Assembly: GCF_003046295.1 (NCBI RefSeq)
Contig: NZ_PZZN01000003.1
Location: 62,001-126,000 of the forward strand
From: Sphingomonas aerolata
Lineage (GTDB): Bacteria; Pseudomonadota; Alphaproteobacteria; Sphingomonadales; Sphingomonadaceae
Direction of reading: 5' to 3'
Length of the DNA: 64,000 nucleotides
Shown piece by piece: positions 44,946 through 54,857 of the stretch (its first letter is position 1; every line of letters begins with the position of its first letter). Below the pieces are notes generated by a model, which saw only the letters and a program-made list of their open reading frames with translations, did no database searches and was not told the DNA's origin. A program made the translations under genes and the position numbers.

Positions 44946-45812
44946 ATGCTGAACAGGCGGGCCGTCCTGTCGGGCGTTTCCGCAACGCTCGTCACGCGTC
45001 CGGCCTTTGCACGCAGCGAGGCTCCTCCGCCCGGCGTCGCCGACTATGAGACCGCGAGCGGCGGCCATGTCGGGATCTGCGCGCGTAACCTGACGACGGG
45101 GAGGGCGATCGCCTGGCGTGCCGATGAGCGGTTCGTCATGTGCAGCACGTTCAAGGCGTCGCTCGCCGCGTGCGTGCTCGACCGGGTCGATCGCGGCCGG
45201 GCCCGGCTTGCGGACAGGATCGCGCTCGTTCCTGCCGACCTTCAGGACTGGCACGCGCCCGTCGCCCGGCAGAATCTGGCGCGGGGCGAGATGTCGCTCG
45301 GCGAGATGTGCCAGGCCGCCGTCGAGCAAAGCGACAATAGCTGCGCCAATATCCTGTTGAGGCAAGTTGGCGGGCCCGCCGCGTTGACGGCCTATTGGCG
45401 ACGTCTGGACGACGATGTCAGTCGGCTGGACGATATCGAGCCGTTCCTGAACCGTACGCTGCCGGGTGGGTTGCGCAACACGACGACGCCGAGGGCGATG
45501 GCGGCGACGATCGGACGGCTGACGCGTGGTCCGGTATTGTCGCCCTCGTCACGCGCGCTGCTCATGCTCTGGCTCCGGCAATGCCGGACCGGCGCCGCGC
45601 GGTTGCGGGCCGGTCTGCCGCAGGGGTGGGTGATCGGCAACAAGACGGGGAACAACGGCAAGGACGCGGCCGGCGACGTCGGGGTGTTGTGGCGCGATCC
45701 CGACACGCCGATCATCATCAGCGTCTACACGCGTGGCGGCTCGCCCACCGAGGCGCAGTTCAAGACGTTGTTTTCAGAGGTTGCCCGGGGAGTTGCTACG
45801 ACACTGGCCTAG
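44946..45812 (+). CDS. bla: Class A beta-lactamase
   Basis: The 288-residue precursor has a signal peptide with an RR pair (LNRRAVLSGVSATLVTRPAF), compatible with Tat export. Active-site motifs are all present: Ser-Thr-Phe-Lys in MCSTFKAS (Ser67 here, Ambler 70), SDN in EQSDNSCAN, the omega-loop Glu in DIEPFLNRTLPG, and KTG in GNKTGNNG. A Cys precedes the catalytic Ser, as in several carbapenemases, but the matching Cys at Ambler 238 is not visible. It hydrolyses beta-lactams in the periplasm; the spectrum cannot be read from sequence alone. No AmpR/BlaI-type regulator is adjacent. The start is ATG 44946, preceded by GGAGGAGG at a rather long spacing. Confidence 0.93.
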   Translation: MLNRRAVLSGVSATLVTRPAFARSEAPPPGVADYETASGGHVGICARNLTTGRAIAWRADERFVMCSTFKASLAACVLDRVDRGRARLADRIALVPADLQDWHAPVARQNLARGEMSLGEMCQAAVEQSDNSCANILLRQVGGPAALTAYWRRLDDDVSRLDDIEPFLNRTLPGGLRNTTTPRAMAATIGRLTRGPVLSPSSRALLMLWLRQCRTGAARLRAGLPQGWVIGNKTGNNGKDAAGDVGVLWRDPDTPIIISVYTRGGSPTEAQFKTLFSEVARGVATTLA

Positions 45813-45830
45813 GCTGCGTGTGCAATCCGT

Positions 45831-46499
45831 TCAGAGATCGCCCCGCGCGCTGGCGCGGGCTTCGAGCAGCGACCAGAGGCCGCGATGCTGGGCGTAGAAC
45901 TGCTGCGCGCCGAAGGTGATGGCACGCCGCGTACCGGGCGTCGCACCCAGCGTCGCCAGCGCCTTGGCGCTGACGTCAGCGGGCGGGAGCGCGCGCGGCG
46001 GCGCGACGATGCCGAAGCGGGTCGCGGCAAGGTCGAGCACATCGCGCGTCACCGCCCAGTCGTGGAGCAGCGCGGCCACCGCCCCCGTGGCGCAACCGGC
46101 GCGCTCCGAACCGGACAGGATCTCCAGCGCGTTGCGCACGCCGGCGAGGGCGGCCTCGGTCGCCGCCTGACCCGGTGTCGAGGGCAACGGCCCCACGGCG
46201 GCGGTCAGCTGGGCGAGATAGCCGCGTTCGATCGCGAACCCGGTCGCTGCGGTTTCGAGCCAGGGCAGCGAACCCAACTGTGCGCCACGCAGCAAGGCGT
46301 CGTCGATCATCCCGGGATGCCGTCCATAGACGTCGCAGAACGCGTGCACCGCATCCGACAGGTTGCGCTGGGCGGGGGCGGATTGGATCAGTCGCGTCGC
46401 GTGAGGGTGCGCGACAGCACCGTCGACGGCGCCAAGGCGCGCGACGACGTCCCAGGCGCCGGGCCGTGTTTCGTCAATGGATGCCGTCGTCGAAGTCAT
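45831..46499 (-). CDS. Uncharacterised helical protein
   Basis: This 222-residue protein is rich in Ala, Leu and Arg with heptad-like helices and no signal peptide or membrane segment. Segments such as NLSDAVHAFCDVYGRHPGMI and TFGAQQFYAQHRGLWSLLEA are distinctive but not assigned to a function by me. It may be a sphingomonad-specific family. ATG 46499 has GGGG five bases upstream and is preferred to the ATG at 46595. It is convergent with the beta-lactamase, 18 bases between stops. Confidence 0.72.
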   Translation of the reverse strand: MTSTTASIDETRPGAWDVVARLGAVDGAVAHPHATRLIQSAPAQRNLSDAVHAFCDVYGRHPGMIDDALLRGAQLGSLPWLETAATGFAIERGYLAQLTAAVGPLPSTPGQAATEAALAGVRNALEILSGSERAGCATGAVAALLHDWAVTRDVLDLAATRFGIVAPPRALPPADVSAKALATLGATPGTRRAITFGAQQFYAQHRGLWSLLEARASARGDL

Positions 46500-46768
46500 T
46501 AGTCCCCGGTCATGTCTGGGATGCCCGCGCGCCATATGCGTGCGGACGTCCGGCCACAGGTCCTTGCACGTCACGTGTAAAGACGGCGTGCACATGACGT
46601 TAACCGGCTGCTAACCATCCGCAGGCGGGTCCGGTCGGCCTGGGCTTGACGACTTGGCCGCGGGCGAGCGCATCACGCGGGGTTTACGGCTTTACGGGGG
46701 CGGGACGCGCCGCGATAACGCGCGCGGCACCGGCGCCGCGCTGGAGCCCGTCCATCGGAGACTATAGG

Positions 46769-49105
46769 ATGCGTACATGGTTGCTTGGGCTTGCACTTGC
46801 TTCGGTCGGAACCGCCGCGATGGCTGCTGACGGCGCGTCCGCGCAAACGGCAGGCGGAGCCGACGGCGTTGCAACGCCGAGCGATCCGGCAGCGGCTCCC
46901 GTGGCAGCTGCAGCCCCGGCCGGCGATCTGACGCGGGCGCGGGTGTTCGGCAATCCCGACCTGTCGGGCCCGCAGCCGCGCGCGGTACGGCTGTCGCCCG
47001 ACGGCGCGCTGTTGACCTCGCTGCGCAACCGGGCGGACGAGAAGGAGCGGTTCGACCTGTGGGCGGTCGACACCGCCACGGGCCAGGAGCGGATGCTCGT
47101 CGATTCGAAGAGCGTCGGCAGCGGCGCCGAGCTGAGCGAAGCCGAGAAGATGCAGCGCGAGCGCGCGCGGATCGCCGGGTCGAAGGGCATCGTCGCCTAT
47201 GACTGGGCGCCCGATGGAAAGTCGATCCTCGTGCCGCTCGACGGCGACCTTTACATCGCGACGCTCGACGGCAAGGTCCGTCGGCTGACCGATACACCGG
47301 GTGGCCAGCTGAACCCCGTGATCAGCCCGAAGGGCGGGTTCGTATCCTATGTCCGCGACCAGAATCTCGTCGTCCAGCCGCTCGCGGGCGGCGGGGCGCG
47401 CGCGGTCACCAAGGGCGGCGGCGGCACCGTCCATTTCGGCGAGGCGGAGTTCGTCGCGCAGGAGGAAATGGATCGCCGCACGGGCTATTGGTGGTCGCCC
47501 GACGAGCGCTATGTCGCGGTCGAGCGCTTCGACGAGGCACCGGTGCGCATCTTCACGCGTGCCTCGATCGGCGCGACCGGGACCAAGGTCTATGATCAGC
47601 GCTATCCCGCCGCGGGCACGCCCAACGCGCTGGTCGACCTGTATGTGATGAAGCCCGACGGGTCGGGCCAGGTGAAGGTGGATCTGGGCACCAATCCCGA
47701 CATCTATCTCGCGCGGGTCGACTGGACGCCCGACGGGACGATGCTGCTCGTCCAGCGCCAGAGCCGCGACCAGAAGCTGCTCGAGATGCTGCGCGTCGAC
47801 CCGGCAACGGGCAAGTCGACGATCCTGTTCACCGAAAAGTCGGGGGTGAAGAGCTGGCTGAACCTGTCGGACGCATACCGCGTGCTGAAGGACGGCAGCC
47901 TGATCTGGCGGTCGGAGCGCAGCGGCTATGGCCATCTCTACCGGTTCGCGGCAGGCCGCTGGACGCAGCTGACCAAGGGCGACTGGGTCGTGACCGGGTT
48001 GGTCGGAGTCGACCAGGCCAAGGGACGGCTGTTCTTCACGGGCAACAAGGACGACGTGCTCGAGCAGCAGCTCTATTCGGTCGATATCGCCAAGCCGAAC
48101 GCGATCACCAAGCTGACCGAGAGCGGCTGGTGGAACAGCGCGTCGATGGACGGCGCGGGGACGCGGTTCATCGTCTCGCGTTCGAACCCGTCACAGCCGA
48201 CCCAGGTCTATCTGGCGGATGCGACCGGCAAGCGGATCTCGTGGATCAACGAGAATGCGGTGAAGGAGGGGCATCCCTATCATCCCTATGCCGCCAGCCA
48301 TCAGCAGACCAAGTTCGGCACGCTGAAGGCCAAGGACGGTACGACGCTCTATTACGAGATGATCACCCCGCCGATCGAGCCGGGCAAGAAATATCCCGTC
48401 TTCTTCCAGCATTATGGCGGTCCGGGCACCGGCCAGCAGGTCACGCGCGGCTGGCAGGGGCCGCTGCCGCAATATCTGGTCGATCAGGGCTGGATCTTCT
48501 TCCAGATCGACAATCGCGGCTCGTACAACCGCGGTAAGAAGTTCGAGGACGCGATCTATCACGCGATGGGCACGGTCGAGGTCGAGGACCAGCTGGCCGG
48601 GGCGGAGTATCTGAAGACGCTGCCGTTCGTCGAGCCGAGCAAGATCGCGACCTATGGCTGGTCGTATGGCGGGTACATGTCGCTGAAGATGCTGGAGAAG
48701 ACGCCGGGGGTCTATGCTGCCGCGGTGTCGGGCGCGCCGGTCACCGACTGGCAGCTCTACGACACGCATTATACCGAGCGGTATCTGGGCGATCCCAAGA
48801 CCGATCCGGCGAGCTATGCGACGTCGGCGGCGGTCGAGGATGCGGCGCTGATCAAGGATCCGCTGCTGCTGATCCACGGCATGGCGGACGACAACGTGTT
48901 CCTCGACAATTCGACCAAGGTCGCGGCCAAGATGCAGTCGACTGCGACGCCGTTCGAGATGATGTTCTACCCGGGCTATACGCACCGCGTCGCGGGGCCG
49001 GGGATCAGCGAGCATGTCTGGGGGACGATCCTGAACTTCCTCGACCGGACGGTGAAGGACAAACCGGTTCCCGGCGAGGGGACGAGCTTGCCTGGGACGA
49101 AATAA
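46769..49105 (+). CDS. Secreted dipeptidyl peptidase IV (S9 family)
   Basis: The 778-residue precursor has a signal peptide (MRTWLLGLALASVGTAAMAA), an eight-bladed-propeller region and a C-terminal hydrolase domain. The nucleophile is Ser632 in GWSYGGYMSL; the acid is in HGMADDNVFLDN and the His in GYTHRV. The FVAQEEMDR motif provides the Glu-Glu pair that binds the free amino end, which marks DPP IV rather than other S9 enzymes. It removes Xaa-Pro or Xaa-Ala dipeptides from peptides, probably in the periplasm. ATG 46769 has GGAG upstream. Confidence 0.95.
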   Translation: MRTWLLGLALASVGTAAMAADGASAQTAGGADGVATPSDPAAAPVAAAAPAGDLTRARVFGNPDLSGPQPRAVRLSPDGALLTSLRNRADEKERFDLWAVDTATGQERMLVDSKSVGSGAELSEAEKMQRERARIAGSKGIVAYDWAPDGKSILVPLDGDLYIATLDGKVRRLTDTPGGQLNPVISPKGGFVSYVRDQNLVVQPLAGGGARAVTKGGGGTVHFGEAEFVAQEEMDRRTGYWWSPDERYVAVERFDEAPVRIFTRASIGATGTKVYDQRYPAAGTPNALVDLYVMKPDGSGQVKVDLGTNPDIYLARVDWTPDGTMLLVQRQSRDQKLLEMLRVDPATGKSTILFTEKSGVKSWLNLSDAYRVLKDGSLIWRSERSGYGHLYRFAAGRWTQLTKGDWVVTGLVGVDQAKGRLFFTGNKDDVLEQQLYSVDIAKPNAITKLTESGWWNSASMDGAGTRFIVSRSNPSQPTQVYLADATGKRISWINENAVKEGHPYHPYAASHQQTKFGTLKAKDGTTLYYEMITPPIEPGKKYPVFFQHYGGPGTGQQVTRGWQGPLPQYLVDQGWIFFQIDNRGSYNRGKKFEDAIYHAMGTVEVEDQLAGAEYLKTLPFVEPSKIATYGWSYGGYMSLKMLEKTPGVYAAAVSGAPVTDWQLYDTHYTERYLGDPKTDPASYATSAAVEDAALIKDPLLLIHGMADDNVFLDNSTKVAAKMQSTATPFEMMFYPGYTHRVAGPGISEHVWGTILNFLDRTVKDKPVPGEGTSLPGTK

Positions 49106-49203
49106 AGTTATCTGGCAGGGCGCGTCGGAGACGTATACGGACGCGCCCGGATGAAAATCAGCAATGTCGCGATCGTTTCGCGGCGGCATCAAGGGACGAC
49201 ACA

Positions 49204-50232
<1,029 letters not shown>

Positions 50233-50280
50233 GCGGGGGAGCGGGAGGGGGAGCCTTCTTCCGCTTATCCGACGTCGAGT

Positions 50281-50311
50281 GCGGGATGACGTATCGCGGG
50301 CGTCATCCCGC
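50281..50311. repeat. Hairpin element of REP-like type after asd
   Basis: GCGGGATGACG and its exact complement CGTCATCCCGC enclose nine bases. The GATGACG/CGTCATC core recurs in the hairpins at 51201-51279, 52162-52242 and 56353-56386. It lies between the convergent asd and YitT genes and may help end transcription. Confidence 0.55.
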
Positions 50312-50417
50312 GTGGGCGGACATGGGCAAAGCCCGTGTCGTCGACCGGCACTGAGTGCGCCGTCGGCCGATCTTGCCCTATGCGATCCTGCTTCGCTGGA
50401 TCGTCTTATGGCTGCGA

Positions 50418-51059
50418 TCAGTGCCCAATATACCGTCCCGGCCGATGCCAGGCGATCAGGATCAGGCTGATCGCCGCCGCGCTGAGTACCGACCAGAGAA
50501 GCTGGCCCGTGCTGACCACGGGAATCGCCGCGGCTAGGATTACCACGTCGAGCGCGATCTGTGTGCGGCCCGCATTCCACCCACGCGTGCGCTGTAGCCA
50601 CAGCGTCACGACCCCGGTGCCGCCGACCCCGGCCTGATGCCGCGCGAGGACGAGGATGCCGAGCCCGATCACCGTGCCGCCGACGATCGCGGCGAAGAAC
50701 GGGTGCATCTGGTCGACGTGCATCGATCCGCCCGCGAAGGTCGAGAAGGCGGCGATCCCGGCATTCACCAGCATCGTCTTGATCGCGAACCGGCGGCCCA
50801 TCGCGTAATGCGCGAACAGGAAGAAGGGCAGGTTGATCAGCGTGAACAGCACGCCGGTCGGCAAGGGCACCAGATAGGACAAGAGCAGCGCGATCCCGGC
50901 GATCCCGCCGGTGACGAGCCCTGCCGCCTTCAGGAAAACCAGCCCGATCACCAGCAGGATGCAGCCGATGACGAGAGCGTAGAAATCCTCCGCGATGCTG
51001 TGCGGCCGTCCTAGGGGAAGGGTGGCTGAGGGGAGGGTGGCGTCGGCAGATGGCGGCAT
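50418..51059 (-). CDS. YitT-family membrane protein
   Basis: The 213-residue protein has five or six hydrophobic segments and the family feature ALVIGCILLVIGLVFLKAAG, followed by GLVTGGIAGIALLLSYL and PTGVLFTLINLPFFLFAH. YitT (DUF161) proteins are membrane proteins of unknown transport function. ATG 51059 (MPPSADATL) is preceded by AAGGAC at good spacing; the ATG at 51095 is less likely. This copy lacks the C-terminal DUF2179 domain often found in Firmicutes relatives. Confidence 0.87.
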   Translation of the reverse strand: MPPSADATLPSATLPLGRPHSIAEDFYALVIGCILLVIGLVFLKAAGLVTGGIAGIALLLSYLVPLPTGVLFTLINLPFFLFAHYAMGRRFAIKTMLVNAGIAAFSTFAGGSMHVDQMHPFFAAIVGGTVIGLGILVLARHQAGVGGTGVVTLWLQRTRGWNAGRTQIALDVVILAAAIPVVSTGQLLWSVLSAAAISLILIAWHRPGRYIGH

Positions 51060-51200
51060 TGCGGGTCCTTGGTCGGGCCCTTCGCGCATCCTCAATGGAT
51101 CGTTCGACGCAATCCTTGTCCCTTAGCTAAAGGAGTTTGCGTGTCACACTACCCCTTTTTGTGATGGCGTCGTGCGGCGGGGCCATAACGATGGGCGCTC

Positions 51201-51279
51201 GTCATCCTGACGAAAGTCAGGATCCAGGATACCAAGCGCCGCATCCGTAGCTCTGGATCCTGACTTTCGTCAGGATGAC
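51201..51279. repeat. Long perfect inverted repeat, copy 1
   Basis: Two 27-base arms (51201-51227 and 51253-51279) are perfect complements; each arm contains the internal palindrome-like TCCTGACGAAAGTCAGGA. They are separated by 25 bases that include CCAAGCGCCG. The 334-base non-coding region 51060-51393 holds nothing else that I recognise. A closely related copy lies at 52162-52242 in the same orientation, on the other side of the alpha/beta hydrolase gene. Confidence 0.85.
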
Positions 51280-51393
51280 GTAGCGGTGGGTCGCGGATAC
51301 TCCTCGGAGCGCGTCTCTTCGTGGCGGTTGACAGCACGGTGTCGTGTGTCGGACGGGGGCGGCAACATCCTAGGATTATAGGGATCTGGATCC

Positions 51394-52155
51394 GTGGCAC
51401 ATTCCCCGACCGAGACGCAGTATTTCGAGAGCTTCGACGGCACGCGGATCGCGTGGCGCGAGGTCGGCGAGGGGCGGCCGGTGGTGCTGATCCACGGCTA
51501 TTTCTCCGACGCGAAGACCAACTGGATCCGCTATGGCCATGCCGCCAAGATCGCGGCCAAGGGGTTCCGCGTGATCATGCCCGACCTGCGCGCCCACGGC
51601 GAGAGCGGCAAGCCGCATGGGCTGGAATTCTACCCCGCGGATGCGCTGACGCTCGACGGCCATGCGCTGGTCGATCATCTCGGGCTGACCGATTATGATC
51701 TCGGCGGCTATTCGCTGGGCGCGCGGACGACGTCGCGGATGCTGGCGACAGGCGCGACCCCCGGGCGCGTGGTCTTTTCCGGGATGGGCCTCGCCGGATT
51801 GACCGAGACGTCGCGGCGCGCGGGGCATTTCCGCAATATCCTCACCAATCTGGGCAAGCATGTTCAGGGCACGCCCGAGTGGCTCGCCGAGGCGTTCCTG
51901 AAGACCACGGGCGGCGATCCGGTCGCATTGCTCGGGATCCTCGAGACCTTTGCGGATACACCGATCGAGGCGGTCAGGGCGATCGAGCAGCCGGCGCTGG
52001 TGGTGTGCGGTGCGGAGGACGAGGATAACGGGTCGGCACCGGATCTCGCCGCGGTCCTGCCGCATGGCCGCTATGTCGCGACGCCGGGCGGGCATATGAG
52101 CGCGGTGGTGAAGCCCGAGCTTGGGCAGGCGATCGCGGACTTTCTTGCTGAATAG
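51394..52155 (+). CDS. Alpha/beta-fold hydrolase
   Basis: The 253-residue cytoplasmic protein has HGYFSDAKTNW near the oxyanion site, nucleophile Ser in GGYSLGARTTS, a late Asp in CGAEDEDNGSAP and the catalytic His in TPGGHMSAVVK. The GYSLGA elbow differs from the more common GHSxGG. The start is GTG at 51394; the following MAHSPTETQYFESFDGTRIA is a usual hydrolase N-terminus. The gene lies between two copies of a long inverted repeat. The substrate is unknown (ester or lactone are likely). Confidence 0.86.
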   Translation: MAHSPTETQYFESFDGTRIAWREVGEGRPVVLIHGYFSDAKTNWIRYGHAAKIAAKGFRVIMPDLRAHGESGKPHGLEFYPADALTLDGHALVDHLGLTDYDLGGYSLGARTTSRMLATGATPGRVVFSGMGLAGLTETSRRAGHFRNILTNLGKHVQGTPEWLAEAFLKTTGGDPVALLGILETFADTPIEAVRAIEQPALVVCGAEDEDNGSAPDLAAVLPHGRYVATPGGHMSAVVKPELGQAIADFLAE

Positions 52156-52161
52156 CCCCCG

Positions 52162-52242
52162 GTCTTCCTGACGAACGTCAGGACCCGGAGCCAAGCAGCG
52201 CCGTCCCCGGTAACCCTGGGTCCTGACTTTCGTCAGGATGAC
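52162..52242. repeat. Long inverted repeat, copy 2
   Basis: The arms at 52162-52188 and 52216-52242 are 27 bases each with three mismatches. The right arm has CCTGACTTTCGTCAGGATGAC, shared with copy 1 at 51258-51279 apart from the window edges of the match. The spacer again contains CCAAGC and GCGCCG. The first arm starts six bases after the hydrolase stop, so it may form the transcript end. Confidence 0.8.
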
Positions 52243-52317
52243 GGGACGGGGCGTGGCTGGCGGGTTGACCATCCGGCGGCGGATCATCCATCAGGGCCTC
52301 ACGATAAGGGGATGATG

Positions 52318-54150
52318 ATGGTTCGGTTCAGCGTTTCGATGTTTGCTCTCGCCGGCGCGCTGTGCGCCGTGCCGTCGGTGGCCGGTGCTCAGGCCACCGC
52401 TGCCGCGTCCAGCCCGACCGCCGCGCAGGCGGATGCATTCGTCGCCGAGGCGGAAAAGGTCTTTGCCGCCAAGTCGGTCGACGCAGCGCGCGTGGCGTGG
52501 GTGAACGCGACCTACATCACCGACGATACCGATGCGCTGGCGGCGAAGTCGGGCGCGGAGATGACCGATCTCGGGGTGAAATATGCGCTGGGTGCGGCGA
52601 AATACGCCAATGTCCCGGGCCTGTCGGTCGACACCAAGCGCAAGCTCGACCTGCTCCGCGGGGGGCTGACGCTGCCCGCGCCGACGCGGCCGGGCGCATC
52701 GGACGAGCTGTCGATGCTGACGACGAAGATGTCGTCCTCCTACGGCAAGGGCATGGGGACGCTCGACGGCAAGCCGATCAACGGCTCGGACATCGAGGCG
52801 GCGATGGGCGAGAGCCGCGATCCCGCGAAGCTGCAGGAGATGTGGACGAGCTGGAACGACGCGGTCGGCGCACCGATGCGCGGCGACTATGCCAAGATGA
52901 CCGCAATCTCGAACGAGGGCGCACGCGAGCTCGGCTACAAGGATGTCGGTGCGCTATGGCGGTCGGGCTACGACATGAGCCCCGAGCAGTTCGCCGCGCT
53001 GACCGACAAGATCTGGAAAGAGGTCGAGCCGCTCTACATGGCGCTGCACACCTATACGCGGTGGAAGCTCAACGAGAAATATGGCGATGCGGTCCAGGCG
53101 AAGACCGGGCCGATCCGCAGCGACCTGCTCGGCAATATGTGGGCGCAGGAATGGGGCAACATTTACGACATCGTCGCCCCCAAGGGATCTGGCGATCTCG
53201 GCTTCGACACCGGCGAGCTGTTGAAGGCCAAGGGCTATGACGCGGTGAAGATGGTGAAGCAAGGCGAGGGGTTTTACTCATCGCTGGGCTTTGCGCCGCT
53301 GCCCGAGACCTTCTGGAAGCGTTCGCAGATCACCAAGCCTGCGGACCGCGACGTGATCTGCCATGCCTCGGCCTGGGATATCGACAACCAGGACGATATC
53401 CGGATCAAGATGTGCACCAAGGTGAATGCGGACGACTTCGTCACGATCCACCACGAGCTCGGCCACAATTACTACCAGCGCGCGTACAAGGCGCAGCCGA
53501 TGCTGTATAAGAACGGCGCGAACGATGGCTTCCATGAGGCGATTGGCGATACCGTCGCGCTGTCGATCACGCCTGATTATCTGGTGAAGATCGGGCTGCT
53601 CGACCAGGCACGCGTGCCGAGCGCGGACAAGGATATCGGACTGTTGCTGCGTCAGGCGATGGACAAGGTCGCGTTCCTGCCGTTCGGGCTACTGATCGAC
53701 AAATGGCGCTGGGGCGTGTTCTCGGGACAGATCCCGACGACCGGCTATCAGGCGGCGTGGGACCAGATGCGGCTGCAATATCAGGGGATCAAGCCGCCGG
53801 TCGCGCGCGACGAGACGAAGTTCGACGCGGGCGCGAAATACCATATCCCGGCGGCGGTGCCCTATACGCGCTACTTCCTCGCGCGCGTGCTGCAGTTCCA
53901 GTTCTACAAGGCGGCGTGCGAGCAGTCGGGGTGGAAGGGGCCGCTGCATCGCTGCTCGTTCTACGGCAACAAGGCGGTCGGCACGAAGCTGAACGCGATG
54001 CTGAGCATGGGCCAGTCCAAGCCGTGGCCGGATGCGTTGCAGGTGTTCACGGGGAGCCGCGAGATGTCGGGCGCGGCGCTGGTCGAGTATTTCAAGCCGC
54101 TCAAGGCGTGGCTCGACGTGCAGAACAAGGGCAAGCCCACGGGTTGGTGA
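52318..54150 (+). CDS. M2-family peptidyl-dipeptidase (ACE-like)
   Basis: This is a secreted zinc dipeptidyl carboxypeptidase of family M2, related to angiotensin-converting enzyme. A signal peptide is present (VRFSVSMFALAGALCAVPSV). The zinc site is HHELGHNYY with His379 and His383; GFHEAIGD supplies the third ligand Glu. AQEWGNIYD and WDQMRLQYQGIKPP are further M2 landmarks. It has about 610 residues, normal for the bacterial single-domain form. Three ATGs occur in a row (52312, 52315, 52318); AAGGGG suits 52318. It probably trims peptides in the periplasm together with the DPP IV encoded nearby. Confidence 0.94.
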   Translation: MVRFSVSMFALAGALCAVPSVAGAQATAAASSPTAAQADAFVAEAEKVFAAKSVDAARVAWVNATYITDDTDALAAKSGAEMTDLGVKYALGAAKYANVPGLSVDTKRKLDLLRGGLTLPAPTRPGASDELSMLTTKMSSSYGKGMGTLDGKPINGSDIEAAMGESRDPAKLQEMWTSWNDAVGAPMRGDYAKMTAISNEGARELGYKDVGALWRSGYDMSPEQFAALTDKIWKEVEPLYMALHTYTRWKLNEKYGDAVQAKTGPIRSDLLGNMWAQEWGNIYDIVAPKGSGDLGFDTGELLKAKGYDAVKMVKQGEGFYSSLGFAPLPETFWKRSQITKPADRDVICHASAWDIDNQDDIRIKMCTKVNADDFVTIHHELGHNYYQRAYKAQPMLYKNGANDGFHEAIGDTVALSITPDYLVKIGLLDQARVPSADKDIGLLLRQAMDKVAFLPFGLLIDKWRWGVFSGQIPTTGYQAAWDQMRLQYQGIKPPVARDETKFDAGAKYHIPAAVPYTRYFLARVLQFQFYKAACEQSGWKGPLHRCSFYGNKAVGTKLNAMLSMGQSKPWPDALQVFTGSREMSGAALVEYFKPLKAWLDVQNKGKPTGW

Positions 54151-54179
54151 GGCAAGGCTGTCATTCAACCGCCCCGTTT

Positions 54180-54195
54180 CCCCGCGAAAGCGGGG
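54180..54195. terminator. Short GC hairpin with GAAA tetraloop
   Basis: CCCCGC, the loop GAAA and GCGGGG form a compact stem with a GNRA tetraloop, 29 bases after the M2 peptidase stop. A second GC-rich stretch follows about 50 bases later (ATCCGCGGGGG). It lies before a convergent gene. Similar CCCCGCGAAAGCGGGG hairpins are widespread in sphingomonads as far as I recall. Confidence 0.5.
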
Positions 54196-54314
54196 GGCCG
54201 GAGCCGCGAGCGCGCTTTGGATTTTAGTTGGCCCTCCGCATCCGCGGGGGAGCACCCCTGCACCTCCCGGGTCTTAGCCGGCGGGTGGAACCGGTCGAAC
54301 GGTCCCGGGGACGA

Positions 54315-54779
54315 TTATTCCGGGATCGTCCCCTCGTCGGCAATCCCGGCCTCGAACGACTTCGACGAATCCGTTCCGTCCGCCTGATGCGCGTGCTTGC
54401 CAGCGGGTTTGGGCGTCTTCGGCGTGCTGCCGCGCAACGTCAGCAGCGCTGCGGCAGCGCCGAGTACCGCGACGCCGCCCGCGATCGCGGCGGCACCCCA
54501 TTTGCCGCCGACCTTGTCGATCGGCTTGGCGACGGGCGGCGGCTTCTTGCGCGCCGATATCGGTCGCGGCGTGCCGCGCTTGGTCGAGCGCGGCTTGGGG
54601 GCGGGCTTGGGTTTGCGCGAGACGGGGACCGCCTTTTCGGATGCCGGCTTGTCGAGTGCCGGCGCAGCCGGCGCAACCACTGGCTTTGCCGGCTTGGGTG
54701 CACTGGCCTTGCGCGGCGCGCGGCGGCGCGTGACGACGGGCTTCTTGGCGTCCGTTTCAGGCGGGTCGGTGTCGGCCAC
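54315..54779 (-). CDS. Basic Lys/Pro/Ala-rich membrane protein of unknown function
   Basis: The 154-residue protein has a long basic N-terminal region with many Lys-Pro and Arg-Lys pairs, one hydrophobic segment near residues 93-112 (WGAAAIAGGVAVLGAAAALL) and a short acidic C-terminus. The basic part resembles histone H1-like tails. No domain is recognised. It shares composition and layout with the product of 40133-40441. A DNA- or wall-associated role is speculation. Confidence 0.6.
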   Translation of the reverse strand: MADTDPPETDAKKPVVTRRRAPRKASAPKPAKPVVAPAAPALDKPASEKAVPVSRKPKPAPKPRSTKRGTPRPISARKKPPPVAKPIDKVGGKWGAAAIAGGVAVLGAAAALLTLRGSTPKTPKPAGKHAHQADGTDSSKSFEAGIADEGTIPE

Positions 54780-54857
54780 GGCTATGCTCCCTCACAAATG
54801 GTCCCGCGGGCGTAACGCATCGGCCTGCGATGCGCTCCGAAAATCGCGCGGCAGGCC

